Shown here in pieces: positions 61,674 to 64,000 of a stretch of DNA of 64,000 nucleotides; the first letter of the stretch is position 1; each line of letters begins with the position of its first letter. Origin of the DNA: Antitrichia curtipendula (taxonomy: Eukaryota > Streptophyta > Bryopsida > Hypnales > Leucodontaceae); contig OX579641.1 of assembly GCA_951230915.1 (NCBI GenBank), positions 11,284,001 to 11,348,000 of the forward strand. The letters run 5' to 3'. A program made the translations under genes and the position numbers. The notes below the pieces were generated by a model. It saw only the letters and a program-made list of their open reading frames with translations. It had not been told where the DNA came from and did not search any database.

Positions 61674-62598
61674 TTAACCCTTAAAGTCCCATGCCCATTT
61701 TTCTGCCAAAAGACACTTAAAATTGTCATTTTCAATGCAAACAATTAAAATTTTAACATTTTTTTTTTCATATCCAACCACATATGAACTTGTACTAGAC
61801 TAATATGGTTATGTTTAGAAGAAATTAAAAAATCTTTGACTATATTGATCATAAGATATAAGTGTTTAAAGTAAAGAGAACAAGTTTTTTTTGTTCCTAG
61901 TTTGACTAGATTATAAGGTTTTGAATCCTCTTAACTTAAAATTTTTGTACTACAAATTTTAAATTTAAATTTTATTTTGTTGAAGAATTGAGTCAAGAAT
62001 TTGGAAAAAAAATTCACCCCCTCTATAATTCTTATTCTTTAAAAAGTTGTTTGATTGAAGTAGGTACAAGATAGAAGGAAAAATTAAATTGTTGATAACT
62101 CTAAGATGGAATTGAAACACATTAATTTCAATGGTGAGATTATTCTAAAAAGAAAAATAAACCATGTGCAATTTTATTTTTTTGAAAAATTGTTAAAATT
62201 GAGTTTAAAAATGGATCCAATGCATTATTTTTTTCAAGAATTTGCTAAGATTGCCCGCAAAACAAGAAGCTTCATAATTTGCACATCACTTATCCAAATG
62301 GAATGAATCAAATCTTTCCACATAGAAAAAAAAATCATATATAAGAAGTGATTTTTTTTAAAATTATGTAAAAATTTTGTGTCTTTTTTTATCGCCCGCC
62401 CTTGCTTGTTTTGAAGCTTATTGTGGCATAACTTTTTCTCCCAGGCACCAATTAAAATAAAAATTATGTTCCCCAAAAGCTAATCAATTTTCATATCTTA
62501 AAAAAGAGTATCAAAAATCTTGCCAAAAATTGAGATCATAGGACTTGCCCAAACCTTTTAAAATCCTCTCAACGGACTCTTCAAACTTTCGAGGTTAA
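61674..62598 (+). mobile_element. Family B TTAA element, copy 2
   Basis: Starts TTAACCCTTAAAGTCCCATG and ends TTCAAACTTTCGAGGTTAA. The ends are weakly inverted, with TTAA on both sides. It matches the copy at 26251 along most of its length. Confidence 0.6.
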
Positions 62599-63647
62599 TT
62601 AAAGTTTGCAAATATGATTCGGTAGATACTTAAAAACAAAAAAAATTACTTTTTTTCATATAATTTAAAAAATAATAATAACATATCACAAATTCCGGTA
62701 TTTGTTTAAATGGAAAGTGCCTTCTCCCATGAAATCCTTTCCCTTCGTTCCTTCCCGTTGCACTGTTTCATCGCACGACAGTTTTGGAACGCTTGGGGTG
62801 TGTCACTCCCTCTCAAGAATGTCCAGAGTGTCTGATGAGTTCTGCCTGTTGAACATCCGGGACAGATTCAAAACATAGTTGCCGATGTACTCCAAATCCT
62901 GATCAGAATCGCACATCTGGGTAGGATGAGTTCAGTGCAGTTTTCTCGGCGTAGCTAATGCTTGCCCATGCATGTGCGCCAATGTTTGTAAGAATCGCAC
63001 ATTTGTGTACAATGATCATGGATATGTAAGTATGTAGCTGCTAATTTCTTCCCTGCAGCCATTGACCTCCGCAATCGTATTTGAATGCGCCGCAATCAAT
63101 TCTCACTGAGATTCATGTATTGGTACCATTTCTGTGCCTTGAAAATGTAACCCTTATCGAAATTGGCTGGTGAGACACAGGATTTGCTCATCTGTGATCG
63201 TTGATCTGTTGTTGACAAATTGAATCCTGTTGCAGCAATCGAAGTGGAGAAAGACCACGTGCCATGTACATTCAACCTTATTTGGAGGGTGATTTTGGCA
63301 TGGCGACTACTCGCATCCATCGCAGGATTCCAATGTCTGACAAGAGGCTCCTGTTGCGAGACCAAGAAATTTGTCGAAAGAAGGATTGCAATGGTGGCGA
63401 GTGGATCTTCGGGAGACTGGAAAGTTGAATTAGGGTCCTATGGACGTTTGGGTTTCCGAGTTCGCGGGCTTTGGAGGTCAAGCTATCAAGTCCTGCGATG
63501 GATTCCAACCGGAAGATGTATCGCACTGTGTCTAAGATATATTGCAATGTCGGTGAATGAAGGCTTCGGAAGACTGGAAATTTGAATTAGGGTTGCCCCG
63601 GACGTAAGGGTTTTCGAGTTCACGGGCGTGGTCTATCAAATCCTGCG
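62599..63647 (+). promoter_or_regulatory. Upstream region of the right-edge gene, with a tandem duplication
   Basis: GC content rises from about 62700. Two related stretches, 63408-63505 and 63553-63655, share GACTGGAAA, TTGAATTAGGG, GAGTTCGCGGGC/GAGTTCACGGGC and ATCAARTCCTGCGATG. Each ends in an ATG (63500 and 63648). The first opens a short frame, MDSNRKMYRTVSK..., that closes at 63556-63558, so it may act as an upstream ORF. Confidence 0.4.
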
Positions 63648-64000
63648 ATGAATTCTTCTACGACATCAAAGCGAGGCTCCACAGCAGGCAAAGCGCCCTC
63701 TAGTGCACCGTCGGCGCCCTTCGTGTCTCCTTTCGAGAGCGACCCGCGAACACCAGAGCCTCCGAAGTGGGATGGAAGCAAAGACGCTCTGCCGGAGCCC
63801 CTGTCCTTGCCAGTCTTTAAGAACTACCAATTTCGATATGGCGCTTACCCGGGTTTCCGAGACTGCTCGAAGAACCCTCTCTGGCCGGATGGCGCGGTTG
63901 CAGAGCATGCTCGAAGGCAGGAGGCTCCTGTCAAGACCAAGGTCGGCCGAGCGAACCCAGGGCGGACTACTTTCAAACGCCATGAACGCGTCTGTGGCGA
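63648..64000 (+). CDS. Start of an unrecognised protein-coding gene, cut by window edge
   Basis: From ATG at 63648 the frame is open for 117 codons to the end of the window. The protein starts MNSSTTSKRGSTAGKAPSSA and contains PFESDPRTPEPPKWDGSKD, LPVFKNYQFRYGAYPGFRD and RANPGRTTFKRHERVCG. It is Ser/Pro/Ala-rich and probably disordered at first, then more ordered. GC content is high compared with the upstream DNA. I do not recognise the family. The opposite strand is also open over part of the region, but its protein shows no family features and depends on the same GC bias. Confidence 0.45.
   Translation, partial: MNSSTTSKRGSTAGKAPSSAPSAPFVSPFESDPRTPEPPKWDGSKDALPEPLSLPVFKNYQFRYGAYPGFRDCSKNPLWPDGAVAEHARRQEAPVKTKVGRANPGRTTFKRHERVCG

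Overview
The window is nuclear DNA of a land plant (streptophyte). The evidence is a JAZ-type TIFY/Jas jasmonate repressor gene, a plant-type MAP kinase with a TEY loop and a plant CD docking motif, GT-AG introns, and an interstitial stretch of plant-type CCCTAAA telomere repeat. The lineage inside land plants cannot be fixed from the sequence. Genes are few and GC-balanced. The rest is AT-rich, repeat-filled DNA.

Layout. 1-1973 (+): most of a JAZ gene, with TIFY and Jas motifs and a Jas intron. About 4.0-13.8 kb: MITEs, a 943-bp TTAA-flanked element and decayed AT-rich DNA. 13.8-19.9 kb: a tandem array of about 122-bp units, split by a 4.85-kb decayed hAT transposon with an 8-bp target duplication. 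21.5-27.2 kb: a second TTAA element, a 2.7-kb foldback element with Tc1/mariner-like ends, and a third repeat family. 27.2-32.5 kb: small tandem repeats, a possible LTR and the telomere-like patch. 32573-36384 (-): an N-terminal acetyltransferase gene of NAA40/NatD type whose last exon runs in frame, without a stop, into a complete intronless MAP kinase. 37.6-52 kb: more TTAA elements, some nested, a heptamer microsatellite with an adjacent hairpin, and unrecognised fragments. 52.2-52.65 kb: a minisatellite of mostly 57-bp units. 52823-55969 (-): a six-exon alpha/beta-hydrolase gene. 57118-57317: a run of 200 N (assembly gap). 57.3-63.6 kb: decayed retroelement and TTAA elements. 63648-64000 (+): start of an unrecognised gene running off the window.

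The three recognised genes do not form a pathway; they are islands in transposon-derived DNA. The main candidate for something undescribed is the NAA40-MAP kinase chimera. It would put a histone/ribosomal-type N-terminal acetyltransferase and a MAPK in one predicted protein of about 660 residues. Exon phases were checked by hand and agree at every junction of the three genes, except for one small, poorly conserved linking exon in the chimera and the unresolved 5' end of the JAZ gene.
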